NCBI GenBank assembly: GCA_964425605.1
Contig: CAYRNR010000023.1
Coordinates: forward strand, 9,031 to 73,030
Direction of reading: 5' to 3'
Origin: CAYRNR01 sp964425605
GTDB taxonomy: Bacteria > Myxococcota_A > UBA796 > UBA9615 > CAYRNR01
DNA length: 64,000 nt
The translations under genes and the position numbers were made by a program. The notes beneath the pieces are model-generated. The model was not told the origin of the DNA, made no database searches, and saw nothing but the letters and a program-made list of their open reading frames with translations. Shown here in pieces: positions 25,674-34,619 of the stretch. Position 1 is the first letter of the stretch, and each line of letters starts with the position of its first letter.

Positions 25674-26759
25674 ATGGCCCGGACGTTCGAGCCGAGCATT
25701 CTGAGCATCGAGACGTCCACCGTCTGCCAGCTCCGGTGCCCCACCTGCCCGACCACGGGTGAGGACGCCAACCCCTTCATCGGACAGGGGCAGCTCCGCG
25801 CGCGGGACTTCGGCCGGCTGCTGGACCATGCCCCGCGGATACGAGCCGCGCAGTTCGTCAGCCTGGGAGAGATCTTCCTCAACCGCGAGATCGGCGAGAT
25901 CCTGCGCATCGGGTACGAGCGGGGCCTGGACCTCCACTGCGACAGCGGGACGAACTTCAACCACGCCCCCGAACAGCTCCTCGAGGACCTCGTCCGGTTT
26001 CGCCTGAGGGATCTGCGGTGCTCCATCGACGGCGCCTCGCAGGAGACCTACGAGCGATACCGGGTGGGCGGGGATTTCGACCGCGTCCTGGAGAACATCC
26101 GTCGCCTCGACGAGACGAAACGACGCCTGGGCATCCCGTACCCGAGGCTCACGTGGCAGTTCGTGGTGTTCGGCCACAACGAACACGAGATCTCCAGAGC
26201 CCGGGAGATGGCGCACTCCCTCGGCATGGCCTTCGAGCCCAAGATGTCCTGGGACCCGGCCTTCTCGCCCATCCGAAATCCAGCCCTGGTCCGTGAGCAG
26301 ACCGGATGGCAGGAGATCTCACGCGACGATTTCGTCGAATCGACCGGTCAGAACTACATGCGCGACGTGTGCTACGCCCTGTGGCTCTACCCCCGCATCA
26401 ACTGGGACGGTCGAGTCCTCGGCTGCTGCTGGAACAACTGGGGGGAGTTCGGCGGGAATGCGTTCGAGGACGGGTACGAGGCCGTGGTCGACAGCCCGGG
26501 CATACGCCGCGCCCGCGACATGCTGATGGGCCGCGCCTCGGCCAGCGAGGCGATACCCTGCACCGATTGTGCGATGTACGAGGGGATGCGAGAGCGTGGG
26601 GACTACCTGAGCCGCGACGAGGTTCATGGACGGCCGTCGAGGTTCCGCCGCGCCCTTCAACGGATCCATCGCCACGGTCCCGGTCGGAGAGCGCGCGTTC
26701 GCCTGGCGTTCGACGCGACGTGGTACCGAAGACGGTACCTGGGGTATCGTACCCGCTGA
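25674..26759 (+). CDS. Radical SAM/SPASM-type protein
   Basis: A 361-aa radical SAM enzyme. The CQLRCPTC cluster motif sits near residue 18, so there is almost no N-terminal extension. A DGASQETYERYRVGG stretch typical of SPASM enzymes is near 120, and C-terminal cysteines (CC at ~245 and CTDC near 295) can bind an auxiliary 4Fe-4S cluster. The last ~50 residues are Arg-rich. AAGGAGG lies 12-14 bases before the ATG. It follows two glycosyltransferases on the same strand; enzymes of this type modify peptides or sugars by radical chemistry. The substrate is unknown. Confidence 0.83.
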   Translation: MARTFEPSILSIETSTVCQLRCPTCPTTGEDANPFIGQGQLRARDFGRLLDHAPRIRAAQFVSLGEIFLNREIGEILRIGYERGLDLHCDSGTNFNHAPEQLLEDLVRFRLRDLRCSIDGASQETYERYRVGGDFDRVLENIRRLDETKRRLGIPYPRLTWQFVVFGHNEHEISRAREMAHSLGMAFEPKMSWDPAFSPIRNPALVREQTGWQEISRDDFVESTGQNYMRDVCYALWLYPRINWDGRVLGCCWNNWGEFGGNAFEDGYEAVVDSPGIRRARDMLMGRASASEAIPCTDCAMYEGMRERGDYLSRDEVHGRPSRFRRALQRIHRHGPGRRARVRLAFDATWYRRRYLGYRTR

Positions 26760-26772
26760 CGGCTCCGCCGTC
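26758..26772. terminator. Small hairpin between convergent genes
   Basis: A perfect six-base stem (GACGGC/GCCGTC) with a three-base loop lies between the convergent stops of the radical SAM and glycosyltransferase genes. No T-run follows on either strand, so it is at best a weak or factor-dependent terminator. Confidence 0.25.
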
Positions 26773-26780
26773 CCCACCCC

Positions 26781-27791
26781 TCAGCGGTGATAGGTTGCGG
26801 ACTCCCACGGGAACATCTCGGACGGCCACGTCCGGCGCACGGCGCGCCGCGCGATCTTCCACGCCAGGGGCGCCCGGGTCAGCTCCAGCAGGCATCGACC
26901 CGTCAGGTACCTGTCCCGCGGAATGTGGAACCGCTGGCGGCTGTCTCTCCAGAGTCGTCTGGCGTGGCCCCGCTGCCCCAGCGTCGCCCAGCGCTCGGAC
27001 AGCCAGTACGCGACGCCGTGGAAGTGTCTGGTTCGTTCCCGTGTGAGCAGGCCTCGCCCGGCCAGGGCCTCGTGCGTCCGCACCACGAGCGCCTCGTGGG
27101 ATCGGAGATGGGGGGGCTGCTGAGACGCGGCGCCGATGGTCTGGTGGTTCGAGGTCCGGTAGTGGCAATCGGGCGCCTCGTGGTTCCACGCGAACTCGAC
27201 GCCGGCGGCGAGGGCGCGCACGTGGAAGTCCCAGTCCTGCCAGCTCGGCAGATCCTCGTCCCAGGGGCCCACGGTGGGAAGCGTGCGCCGCCTCCATGTC
27301 GCGGCGTGTGGGCACCAGGGAATGTCGAACAGGAGGAACCGATCGAGCTCGTCGCGCTGTGAGCGGACGTTGAACCGGGTGCTCAGGTCCCCTGGCGCCC
27401 GGCGGAAGAGCCGGGCCACGGAGATCGTCGCGTCGCAGTTGGGGTTAGCGTCCAGGAACGCGACGCGCGCCTCGAGGGCGTGCGCCATCAACAGATCGTC
27501 CGAGTCCATGAACACCACGAGATCGCCGCGGGCGTGTCCGAGCCCCTCGTTCCTGCAGACCGGGGCCCCCCCGCGCTCGGAGCTGCGGACGAAGGGCCGG
27601 ACGCGCCCATCGGCCCGGGCCATTTGCCGCAGCCGGTCGAGCGTGTCGTCCGACGAGTGATCGTCCACGACGATCGCCTCCCAGTTGGGGTACGACTGGG
27701 CGCGGATGGACTGGAGCGTCTCGTCGAGCATCTCCACCCGATCGAGGGTGGGGATCACGACGGAGACCAGCGGCGACGGGGACGAGCTCAC
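26781..27791 (-). CDS. Glycosyltransferase family 2
   Basis: A 336-aa GT-A enzyme. It opens with VSVVIPTLDRVEMLDETL, then has VDDHSSDDT, GAPVCRNEGL and the metal-binding DSDD motif near residue 95, followed by WQDWDFHVRAL in the acceptor region. The C-terminal ~100 residues are basic and helical. The GTG start at 27791 makes a GTGA overlap with the stop of the B12-type radical SAM gene, so the two are translated together. It is read against the plus-strand radical SAM gene downstream. Confidence 0.85.
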   Translation of the reverse strand: MSSSPSPLVSVVIPTLDRVEMLDETLQSIRAQSYPNWEAIVVDDHSSDDTLDRLRQMARADGRVRPFVRSSERGGAPVCRNEGLGHARGDLVVFMDSDDLLMAHALEARVAFLDANPNCDATISVARLFRRAPGDLSTRFNVRSQRDELDRFLLFDIPWCPHAATWRRRTLPTVGPWDEDLPSWQDWDFHVRALAAGVEFAWNHEAPDCHYRTSNHQTIGAASQQPPHLRSHEALVVRTHEALAGRGLLTRERTRHFHGVAYWLSERWATLGQRGHARRLWRDSRQRFHIPRDRYLTGRCLLELTRAPLAWKIARRAVRRTWPSEMFPWESATYHR

Positions 27792-29227
27792 ACCGGACCT
27801 CGTCCGAGACCCATCCGGGCCGCGGCCTTCAGCGCCCGGAGGGTGGGGCGGACGGTCTCGAAGAGCCCGGGGTGCATCCACAGGTGGTCCAGGCACCGCT
27901 CCGTGAGGCGGCCGAGGGGAGGCCGCAGGGCGAAGATCCGGGTGTACAGGTGGACCGTGCGCTCGAAGTTGCGGTACGCGAACCGGATCTCCTCGGCGGT
28001 GAACCCGTCGAGCCGCAGGACCGACGTCTCCTCGAAGTAGCTGTCCACCTCGGCGCCCGTCAGGAAGCCATCGGCCCGGCACTGCTCGTGCAGGGCCGTA
28101 CCCTGGTAGGGATAGAACACGGTGGTCTGCACGCCGGCCGGACGCAGCCGGGCGGCGAGCTTGACCGTACTCAGCGCCGTCCGCAGCGTCTCGCCCGGGA
28201 TGCCGACCATGCAGTACAGGAACAGGCCCAGTCCGTTGCGGTGGCACAGCTCGCCGGCGCGCAGGATCTGATCCTCGTGCATCCTCCTGTTCAAGGTGGT
28301 GTTCCGGATGGCCTCGTCGCCGCTCTCGAGGCCCAGCTGGACCTGGCGGCACCCCGATCGCCGCAGCTGCTCGCAGATGGTCTCGTTCAGCAGGTCGAAG
28401 CGGCTGTTGCAGATGTAGGGGAGCCCGATCTCACGGGGGTACCGCTCGGTGAACTCGGCGAACCAGGCGCGGTTCAGGGTCAGGATGTCGTCGTGGAGGG
28501 TGAGGTGCTCCACGTCGGGGTGGTCCTGCAGCGCCTGCTTCATCTCCGCGAGGAGCCGATCCACGGACTTGAACCGGACGTAGTGCTTCGGGTTCGGGAC
28601 CAGGGATCTCAGGGTCTCGTTGCAGCAGTACGAGCAGCGATAGGGGCACCCGCGGGATCCCATGAAGGAGATGCGGCCCATCCTGTGGTCCACCGAGTTG
28701 GGGTAGTCGAACAGCGCCCGGTCGGGAGGGGGCAGCTCGTCGAGATCCACCACGAGGGGACGGGAGGGGTTGCGGTGGACCTCGCCGTCCCGCTCGATCC
28801 ACAGGCTCGGGATCTGAGTGACGTCGTCCCCCGCGCCCAGCCCGTCGCACAGCTCGAGCAGGGGCCCCTCACCCTCGCCGAGGCAGACCGCGTCGACCCC
28901 AGGCTGGGCGATGACCTCGGCCGGATCGAGGGTGGGGTGGACGCCCCCGAAGACGGTGAAGACGTCTCGCACGCGCCTGAGGCCGTTGGCGTAGTCGGCC
29001 GCGTGGCGGAAGGTGTTGGTCGTCGTGCTGAAGGCCAGCATGTCCGCGTCGCCGTGGCCGGCCTCGACCTCGGCCACGAACCGTTCGACGTCGATCCGGT
29101 CGGTGACATGGATGAGGCGTGTCGAGTGGCCGTTGGTTCTCAGGACCGCGGCCAGCGAGGCGAGCCCCTCGTGGTACTTCCCCCCCTCTCCCTGCATGTG
29201 GTCGATGTAGACGAACAGAACTCTCAC
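27788..29227 (-). CDS. B12-binding-type radical SAM protein
   Basis: A 479-aa class B radical SAM enzyme. Residues 1-140 form a Rossmann-like cobalamin-binding type domain (VLFVYIDHM start and a FGGVHPTLDPAEV segment), and the CPYRCSYCC cluster motif lies near residue 195. LGLESGDE and MVGIPGE are typical of the radical SAM barrel in this family. Members methylate unactivated carbons or rearrange sugars and lipids. A classic DxHxxG cobalamin-His motif is not seen, so true B12 binding is uncertain. The GTG start has GGAG six bases upstream. It forms an operon with the downstream glycosyltransferase gene. Confidence 0.83.
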   Translation of the reverse strand: MRVLFVYIDHMQGEGGKYHEGLASLAAVLRTNGHSTRLIHVTDRIDVERFVAEVEAGHGDADMLAFSTTTNTFRHAADYANGLRRVRDVFTVFGGVHPTLDPAEVIAQPGVDAVCLGEGEGPLLELCDGLGAGDDVTQIPSLWIERDGEVHRNPSRPLVVDLDELPPPDRALFDYPNSVDHRMGRISFMGSRGCPYRCSYCCNETLRSLVPNPKHYVRFKSVDRLLAEMKQALQDHPDVEHLTLHDDILTLNRAWFAEFTERYPREIGLPYICNSRFDLLNETICEQLRRSGCRQVQLGLESGDEAIRNTTLNRRMHEDQILRAGELCHRNGLGLFLYCMVGIPGETLRTALSTVKLAARLRPAGVQTTVFYPYQGTALHEQCRADGFLTGAEVDSYFEETSVLRLDGFTAEEIRFAYRNFERTVHLYTRIFALRPPLGRLTERCLDHLWMHPGLFETVRPTLRALKAAARMGLGRGPV

Positions 29228-29272
29228 GAAGAACTCCGGAGCCGGCGATCCCGATCGTGGCATCGCGCTCGG

Positions 29273-29301
29273 TGAAGAGCAAACGCGGGCCATGGTATAG
29301 T
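29273..29301 (+). promoter_or_regulatory. Possible promoter for the zinc-ribbon methyltransferase gene
   Basis: TATAGT at 29296-29301 is a good -10 match; a weak TGAAGA lies 17 bases upstream at 29273-29278. It is 40 bases ahead of the ATG at 29342, in the divergent gap with the B12-type radical SAM gene. Confidence 0.35.
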
Positions 29302-29341
29302 CGGCCGCGTCCCCGCGCGGGCCGCGAAGACCACTGAATCC

Positions 29342-30085
29342 ATGATTCGCAACACGCTGAGAAACCTGCGTTCGTCCTCGTCGAGGCGCGTGGCGCGCCT
29401 GCGCGACGGCGTGAGGTACCGCGGCAGCGAGCGGTTCTGCCCCGTCTGCGAGCGCTCCTGGCGCCGGTTCAAGCCCTTCGGCGATCCTCCCCGGGCCGAC
29501 GCGCAGTGCCCCCGCTGTGGCTCGCTGGAGAGACATCGGCTGCTGAGCCTGTTCCTGCGGCAGCGGACCGACCTGTTCGACGGCCGCCCCCGGAAGATGC
29601 TGCACGTGGCGCCCGAGCCGTGCCTGGAGCCGGTCTTCGAGGCGGCCCTGGGCAGCGGCTACTTCACCGCGGATCTGCTCGATCCCCGCGCCAGGTTGCG
29701 AATGGACGTCGAGGCCATCGATCTCCCGGACGGCACCTTCGACATCGTCTACTGCAGTCACGTCCTCGAGCACGTGTCCGACGACCGCAAGGCGCTGCGG
29801 GAGTTCCGCCGTGTCCTCGACCGGTCCGGCTGGGCCATCCTCCTCGTCCCCATCCTGCGCGAATCCACCTACGAGGATCCATCCATCGACACGCCCGCAG
29901 GGCGGCGGCGCCACTTCGGCCAGGAGGATCACGTGCGCGTCTACGGGCGCGACTACCCCGACCGGCTGCGTGAGGCGGGATTCCACGTGGACGTGACGCG
30001 GGTCCCGGATCTGGCCAGCCCGGAGGAGGCCACGCGGATGGGGCTGACCGAGGCCAGCGGCGACATCTACTACTGCACCCGGTGA
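29342..30085 (+). CDS. SAM-dependent methyltransferase with N-terminal zinc ribbon
   Basis: A 247-aa class I methyltransferase. The basic N-terminus is followed by a CPVC...CPRC zinc ribbon at about residues 33-60. A shortened methyltransferase domain follows, with LHVAPEP in the SAM-binding position, DVEAIDLPDG and the typical YCSHVLEHVSDD motif at about 140. It is a member of the group found in glycan clusters that methylates sugars or lipid carriers. It is transcribed singly between minus-strand operons and converges on the wzt gene 13 bases away. Confidence 0.82.
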   Translation: MIRNTLRNLRSSSSRRVARLRDGVRYRGSERFCPVCERSWRRFKPFGDPPRADAQCPRCGSLERHRLLSLFLRQRTDLFDGRPRKMLHVAPEPCLEPVFEAALGSGYFTADLLDPRARLRMDVEAIDLPDGTFDIVYCSHVLEHVSDDRKALREFRRVLDRSGWAILLVPILRESTYEDPSIDTPAGRRRHFGQEDHVRVYGRDYPDRLREAGFHVDVTRVPDLASPEEATRMGLTEASGDIYYCTR

Positions 30086-30098
30086 GGGCTGCGCCCGA

Positions 30099-31367
30099 TC
30101 ACCTCGAACCTTCGTCGATCTCCCAGTGCACGTCGTGGAGGTGGAGTGGACCCCAGGGACGATCGGGCCACTGGGTCGCCGACTTCGCGTCGATCACCTC
30201 GAACAGCGGCACGTTGAAGAGCAGATCGTACGAGCGGGTCGCCATGCTCTGGTTGATGCCGAGGTCGGCGCTGTACCGCCCCGGCGACAGGGGAGGGGCC
30301 ACGACCCTCATCCTCAGCGTCCTGAGCCCCGCGGCGAGATCCACGTCGAACCCCTGATCCCACGAGAACAAGACGGTGACGTGCGCCCCGTGGTCGTCCT
30401 TGAGGATGCAGGTGAAGTGACAGCCCTGGATCGGCTCGCGGACCTCGATCTGGACCTCCATGACGAGGTCGTCGCCGGCGTCGATGATCGGCTGCGTCGT
30501 CTCGGAACCGTTGACGACGATGGAGCGCATGAGGATGGGCGGGTGGGGCATGGTCCGCTTGCGGTGCCGCTCCAGGTCCAGCGCGCCCACGTCCTGGGGC
30601 GCGGTCACATCGTTCATGTAGGCCTTGGTCACCTCCTCGGTGGGACCGTCCCAGGCGATCTCGCCCGCGCGGACGCAGATGGTCCTGCGGGTCAGCGAGC
30701 GGATGGCGGCCATGTTGTGGCTGACGAACAGCACGGTCCTGCCGCTGTTGGCCACGTCGTCCATCTTGCCCAGGCAGGCGCGCTGGAACTTGGCGTCACC
30801 CACGGCCAGCACCTCATCCACCAGCAGGATCTCGGGATCCAGGTGGGCGGCGATGGAGAAGGCCAACCGCATGAACATGCCGCTGGAGTAGCGCTTGACC
30901 GGCGTGTCGAGGAACCGCTCGATCTCGGAGAACGCCACGATCTCGTCGAACTTGCTGCGGATCTCGGTCCGCTTCATGCCCAGGATCGCGCCGTTGAGGA
31001 AGATGTTCTCCCGGCCCGAGAGCTCCGGGTGGAACCCCGTACCCACCTCGAGCAGGCTCCCGACGCGCCCCCGGAGCTCGACCCGCCCGCGCGTGGGTTC
31101 GGTGATCCGCGCCAGCACCTTGAGCAGGGTGCTCTTCCCCGCCCCGTTGGCGCCGATGATGCCCAGCGCCTCCCCCGGCGCCACGTCCAGGTCCACGTCC
31201 TTGAGGGCCCACAGGGAGTCGGGCCCCGCGGCCGCTGACCGGCGGCCCAGCGTCGTGAGGCCCCTGGCCCAGCCCATGAGCAGCTCGCGGAGGTTGCCCG
31301 CGGGCGCGGCGCGGCCCAGCGTGTACCGCTTGGCGAGGCCGCGTACCTGGATGGCTGATCGGGTCAT
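30099..31367 (-). CDS. wzt: O-antigen ABC exporter ATP-binding protein
   Basis: A 422-aa Wzt-type ATPase. The nucleotide-binding domain (about 1-240) has Walker A GANGAGKST, the YSSGMFMRLAFS signature and Walker B LLVDEVLAVGD, all in the form characteristic of polysaccharide exporters. The C-terminal ~150 residues (from about 275) are a jelly-roll Wzt_C domain, which binds the finished glycan and sets export specificity. ATG 31367 has GAGG six bases upstream. The permease gene precedes it, with seven bases between stop and start. It powers export of a polysaccharide built on the inner membrane face. Confidence 0.92.
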   Translation of the reverse strand: MTRSAIQVRGLAKRYTLGRAAPAGNLRELLMGWARGLTTLGRRSAAAGPDSLWALKDVDLDVAPGEALGIIGANGAGKSTLLKVLARITEPTRGRVELRGRVGSLLEVGTGFHPELSGRENIFLNGAILGMKRTEIRSKFDEIVAFSEIERFLDTPVKRYSSGMFMRLAFSIAAHLDPEILLVDEVLAVGDAKFQRACLGKMDDVANSGRTVLFVSHNMAAIRSLTRRTICVRAGEIAWDGPTEEVTKAYMNDVTAPQDVGALDLERHRKRTMPHPPILMRSIVVNGSETTQPIIDAGDDLVMEVQIEVREPIQGCHFTCILKDDHGAHVTVLFSWDQGFDVDLAAGLRTLRMRVVAPPLSPGRYSADLGINQSMATRSYDLLFNVPLFEVIDAKSATQWPDRPWGPLHLHDVHWEIDEGSR

Positions 31368-31374
31368 CGATGCC

Positions 31375-32331
31375 TCACAGGAAGTCCGCGAACACGCGTT
31401 CGAGTCTACGGAAGTACAGCATCCCACCCACGAGCAGGACGCCGACCATCGCCCCCGACAGGACCAGGAGGTGCAGCGGCGGCGGCGCGCTGTCGAGCAA
31501 CACCCAGCGGAAACCCTCCACCACGCAGAACATGGGGTTGAGGCTGTAGATGACCTGCGCCCACTGGGGCATCTTCGGCAGGATGCTCTCGGCGGGGTAG
31601 ACCACCGGCGTCATGTACATCAGGAACTGGGTGAGGAAGGGGATGGTGTACTTGATGTCCCGATACAGGGCGTTGGCCGCCGACAGCCACAGGGCCATCG
31701 CCAGGGCGGTGACCATGGCGAGCAGCACGAACACGGGGAGCACCACGATCGAGCCCGACGGGACGATGCCGTAGAACGCCATCATGGCCAGCAGCACGAT
31801 GAACGCGAGGACGAAGTCCACCAGCCCGACGGTGACCGTGGCCGTCGGGATGAGCAGCCGGGGGAAGTAGACCTTGGTGACCAGGCGCTCGTTGGCGACG
31901 AGGGAGTTGCCCGCCTGGGTCAGCGAGAACGCGAAGAGCTGCCACGGCACCAGGGCACAGAACGTCGACACCGCGTAGGGGATGCCGTCGGGGCTGGGTT
32001 GGTTGCCCCGCCCCATGAGCACGCCGAACAGCAGGGTGAAGACCACCATCGTGGTCAGCGGCTGGAGCACGGCCCAGGCCACCCCCAGGAACGTCTGCTT
32101 GTACCGGACGCGGAAGTCCCGCTGGGCGAGGAACCACATCAACTCCCGGTAGAGCCACAGCTCGGCGAAGTCCACGGGCTTCCAGCCCGGGCGCGGCTCG
32201 ATGACGATGGTCGGTGCGTCCGGACCTGGAGGGGCCGGCAGGGGCGCCGCGTCCCCGGGGTCGCGGACTTCCTTGGAGTCGCGGTCCATGTCTCGAGCAA
32301 CCTCGTCCCGTGGCGAGCCGGGGAGGCGCAT
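31375..32331 (-). CDS. wzm: O-antigen ABC exporter permease
   Basis: A 318-aa ABC-2 type permease with about six transmembrane segments and a ~60-residue hydrophilic N-terminus. It has the FLAQRDFRVRYKQTFLGVAWAVLQP stretch of the family, which contacts the ATPase. The C-terminus has the INPM/RF-type RVFADFL ending. It pairs with the Wzt gene seven bases downstream. An alternative start at ATG 32289 would shorten it by 14 residues; neither has a strong ribosome site. The rml and glycosyltransferase genes around it fit an ABC-transporter-dependent O-antigen. Confidence 0.88.
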   Translation of the reverse strand: MRLPGSPRDEVARDMDRDSKEVRDPGDAAPLPAPPGPDAPTIVIEPRPGWKPVDFAELWLYRELMWFLAQRDFRVRYKQTFLGVAWAVLQPLTTMVVFTLLFGVLMGRGNQPSPDGIPYAVSTFCALVPWQLFAFSLTQAGNSLVANERLVTKVYFPRLLIPTATVTVGLVDFVLAFIVLLAMMAFYGIVPSGSIVVLPVFVLLAMVTALAMALWLSAANALYRDIKYTIPFLTQFLMYMTPVVYPAESILPKMPQWAQVIYSLNPMFCVVEGFRWVLLDSAPPPLHLLVLSGAMVGVLLVGGMLYFRRLERVFADFL

Positions 32332-32402
32332 CGTGGCGGCGCGCCCCGGGGAACGATACCACGCGCGCTCCGCGTTCGAAAATGGCGGCCAGGCCTCCCC
32401 GA

Positions 32403-33587
32403 TCAGGCGCCGGTGGCCGATCGGACGCGGTCCAGGGCCTGGACGAAGGCGGGGGGTCTGGAGAACTCCGGATCGCGGAGCACCGGCTCCGGGGAGGGGT
32501 TGGTCGAGGGGAACCAGACCTCCCTCCCTGCGAGGCGGCGAGCGATGTCGGTCCGCAGATCCCGCGTGACGGCCCGGGTCAGGTCGACCGAGGCCAGGGC
32601 GCGCTGCATCTCCCGCCCGTGGTACGCGGACAGGACGACTCGATCGGTGACCGCGCGCATGATGGACGTGTGCGCGCCTTGCCACATGGCCACGCGTGAC
32701 CAGGCCGTCTCGAAGAACGCCCGCTGCGCAGCGCCGTGTTCTCCCAGCACGAGGTGGTCGGCGGCCCGGCGGATCGTGCCGAGTCTGGCCGAGAGGCCCC
32801 GCACGACGCGGCTCTTCCGGGGCATCGCGGGGTTCTCGAGGTTCCGCCAGTAGGGGGTCAAGAACGCGTCGGCCATCTGCCCGAGCCAGAAGACGATCCC
32901 TCGCCCGTGGGCGCGAGAGATGTCCAGGATCATCGTGATCCAGCGGCTGTGGGAGAGGCTCATGCGACAGGCGTTGGCCAGGATCTCGTCCTGCAGGACC
33001 TCCGGCCGGGGCTCGTCGCGGATCTCGATCACCTCGAGGTCCAGGTCGTTCTCGACGACGAACCGTTCCACGAGCGCGTGGTTCGGCGCGGCGCTGAGCA
33101 CCACGACGGGATTTCGCCACCTCAGGAGCAGGAGATTGAGGCTGTCCTTCCCTCCCACGAAGACGAGGTTCGTCGTCGATGGGTGGTGGGCCTCCGTGTC
33201 CGAGATGTCCGCCTGAAGCGCGTCGGCCACGGCCTCGACGAATCCGGCGGGGCTCCGGAGGGTGGGGAGGTTCAGCAGCGGTCCGCCCACGCGCCGGACG
33301 TCCTCGTCGATGCTGCCGGGGCCCGAGTAGTACTCGAAGTCGGGGTGCGAGGCGATGAACGCCGCGCGCGGGTCGAGCTTCAGGGATCCCTTGCAGGCGA
33401 TCAGGAACAGGGGATTGTGGGAGTACAGGTCGCCCATCCGGTAGACGGGATAGAAGGTCGAGGTGCCCGTGAACCTGTCGGCTCTCCACACGTCGACGCC
33501 CGGAGTCCCCCAGATCATCCGCTCGCTGAGCACCTCGGCCTGGCGGATACGATCGGCGGCGTTGCGGATACGCTCCTGAAGGGTCAC
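32403..33587 (-). CDS. PP-loop ATPase-like protein of a polysaccharide locus
   Basis: A 394-aa protein of uncertain function. A VFVGGKDSLNLLLL motif near residue 140 matches the PP-loop of the adenine-nucleotide alpha-hydrolase superfamily (asparagine synthetase C-domain, WbpG, TilS), which activates a substrate by adenylation. The first Ser of SGGxDS is a Val here. There is no glutaminase domain. The rest is helical with Trp/Arg-rich segments near 250-300. It could amidate a sugar or amino acid, as WbpG does. GTG 33587 has GGGAG six bases upstream. It lies 71 bases upstream of the wzm gene on the same strand. Confidence 0.6.
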   Translation of the reverse strand: MTLQERIRNAADRIRQAEVLSERMIWGTPGVDVWRADRFTGTSTFYPVYRMGDLYSHNPLFLIACKGSLKLDPRAAFIASHPDFEYYSGPGSIDEDVRRVGGPLLNLPTLRSPAGFVEAVADALQADISDTEAHHPSTTNLVFVGGKDSLNLLLLRWRNPVVVLSAAPNHALVERFVVENDLDLEVIEIRDEPRPEVLQDEILANACRMSLSHSRWITMILDISRAHGRGIVFWLGQMADAFLTPYWRNLENPAMPRKSRVVRGLSARLGTIRRAADHLVLGEHGAAQRAFFETAWSRVAMWQGAHTSIMRAVTDRVVLSAYHGREMQRALASVDLTRAVTRDLRTDIARRLAGREVWFPSTNPSPEPVLRDPEFSRPPAFVQALDRVRSATGA

Positions 33588-33725
33588 GGGCGACTCCCTT
33601 GGACAGCTCCAAGGAGATAGGAAGACGGGGCCGAGTTCAACCCCGTGCTGTGATTCTCCCGGACCCGCTGTTATCTTCGGAGCCCTGGATTGCGGCCGGG
33701 GAACCGGGGTCCGTGAGGTGTCACA

Positions 33726-34619
33726 GTGTTCGGTTGGGGACTGCGCGGGCGGTACGAGCGGGGGCGCATTCGCGTCAGACAGGAGTCGGAGGGCGCGCGC
33801 GCCCGGCTGCGCGCCGGAATCGGGCCTCGTCCAGAGGTGCCGGTGGTCGTCAGCATGACCACGACGTCGCAGCGGATCGCGACGGTGCCTGCGGTGGTCC
33901 GCCGGCTTCTAGGGCAGACGGTCCGGCCGCACAGGATACTGCTGTGGCTCTCCACGGAACCGTACCTGTTCGACGAGGGCATCGGCCCCCTGTCCGTACC
34001 TCGTGAGCTCTGGCGGCGCGCGGGCGACCGCCTCGAGATCCGCTACACCGGCAACACGGGCCCCTACCGGAAGATCATCCCCGCCCTGCCCGAGGCGCAC
34101 CCGCGAGGGCTGCCGGTGGTCACCATCGACGACGACCACCTGGTCCCCGCGGACTGGCTGGAGCGGCTGATCGAGGCGCACGCGCGGGAGCCGCGCGCGG
34201 TGGTCTGCTACCACGCCCGGCGGATCCGGCGCGGCGCGGACGGAGAGCTCCTCCCGTACCAGCAGTGGCCCATGTGGGAGGGGGCAGGGTTCCGCATGGA
34301 TCTCCTGCCCATCGGCTTCGGCGGCGTCCTCTACCCGCCCGGCTGCCTGCCCCCGGGGACCGAGGACACGGCCGTGTTCACCGAGCTGGCGCCGCGCACC
34401 GACGACCTGTGGTTGCGGATGCACACCTTGCGCGCTGGCGCGCGGGTCCTGGTGGTGCCGCCGAAGACCTACGTCCCGTGTCGAAGCGCGTCGCCCGAGC
34501 TCTTCTCGGGCAACCACCCCAGCGGGAACGACGAAGCCCTGGCCCGGTTGCAGGGCTGGGCCCCCGACGCCTTCTCGATCCCGCCGGACGAGCCGGAACC
34601 GGCGCGGAGTCGGCGATGA
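33726..34619 (+). CDS. Glycosyltransferase-like protein (GT2-type fold)
   Basis: A 297-aa protein. VVVSMTTTSQRIATVP opens the nucleotide-sugar-binding domain and TIDDDHLVPADWLERL holds the DDD metal motif near residue 137, so a GT-A fold is likely. The sequence does not match the standard GT2 start, resembling instead the divergent group that begins with a threonine-rich strand. The start is GTG 33726 with GAGG seven to eight bases upstream. Its stop overlaps the next methyltransferase start as ATGA, so the two are coupled. It diverges from the PP-loop gene across 138 bases. Confidence 0.72.
   Translation: MFGWGLRGRYERGRIRVRQESEGARARLRAGIGPRPEVPVVVSMTTTSQRIATVPAVVRRLLGQTVRPHRILLWLSTEPYLFDEGIGPLSVPRELWRRAGDRLEIRYTGNTGPYRKIIPALPEAHPRGLPVVTIDDDHLVPADWLERLIEAHAREPRAVVCYHARRIRRGADGELLPYQQWPMWEGAGFRMDLLPIGFGGVLYPPGCLPPGTEDTAVFTELAPRTDDLWLRMHTLRAGARVLVVPPKTYVPCRSASPELFSGNHPSGNDEALARLQGWAPDAFSIPPDEPEPARSRR

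Noticed and set aside
33613..33725. An inverted repeat (CGGACCC / GGGTCCG) read as a terminator
   Set aside because: The arms are about 50 bases apart, there is no T-run, and the two neighbours diverge, so a terminator is not expected here.
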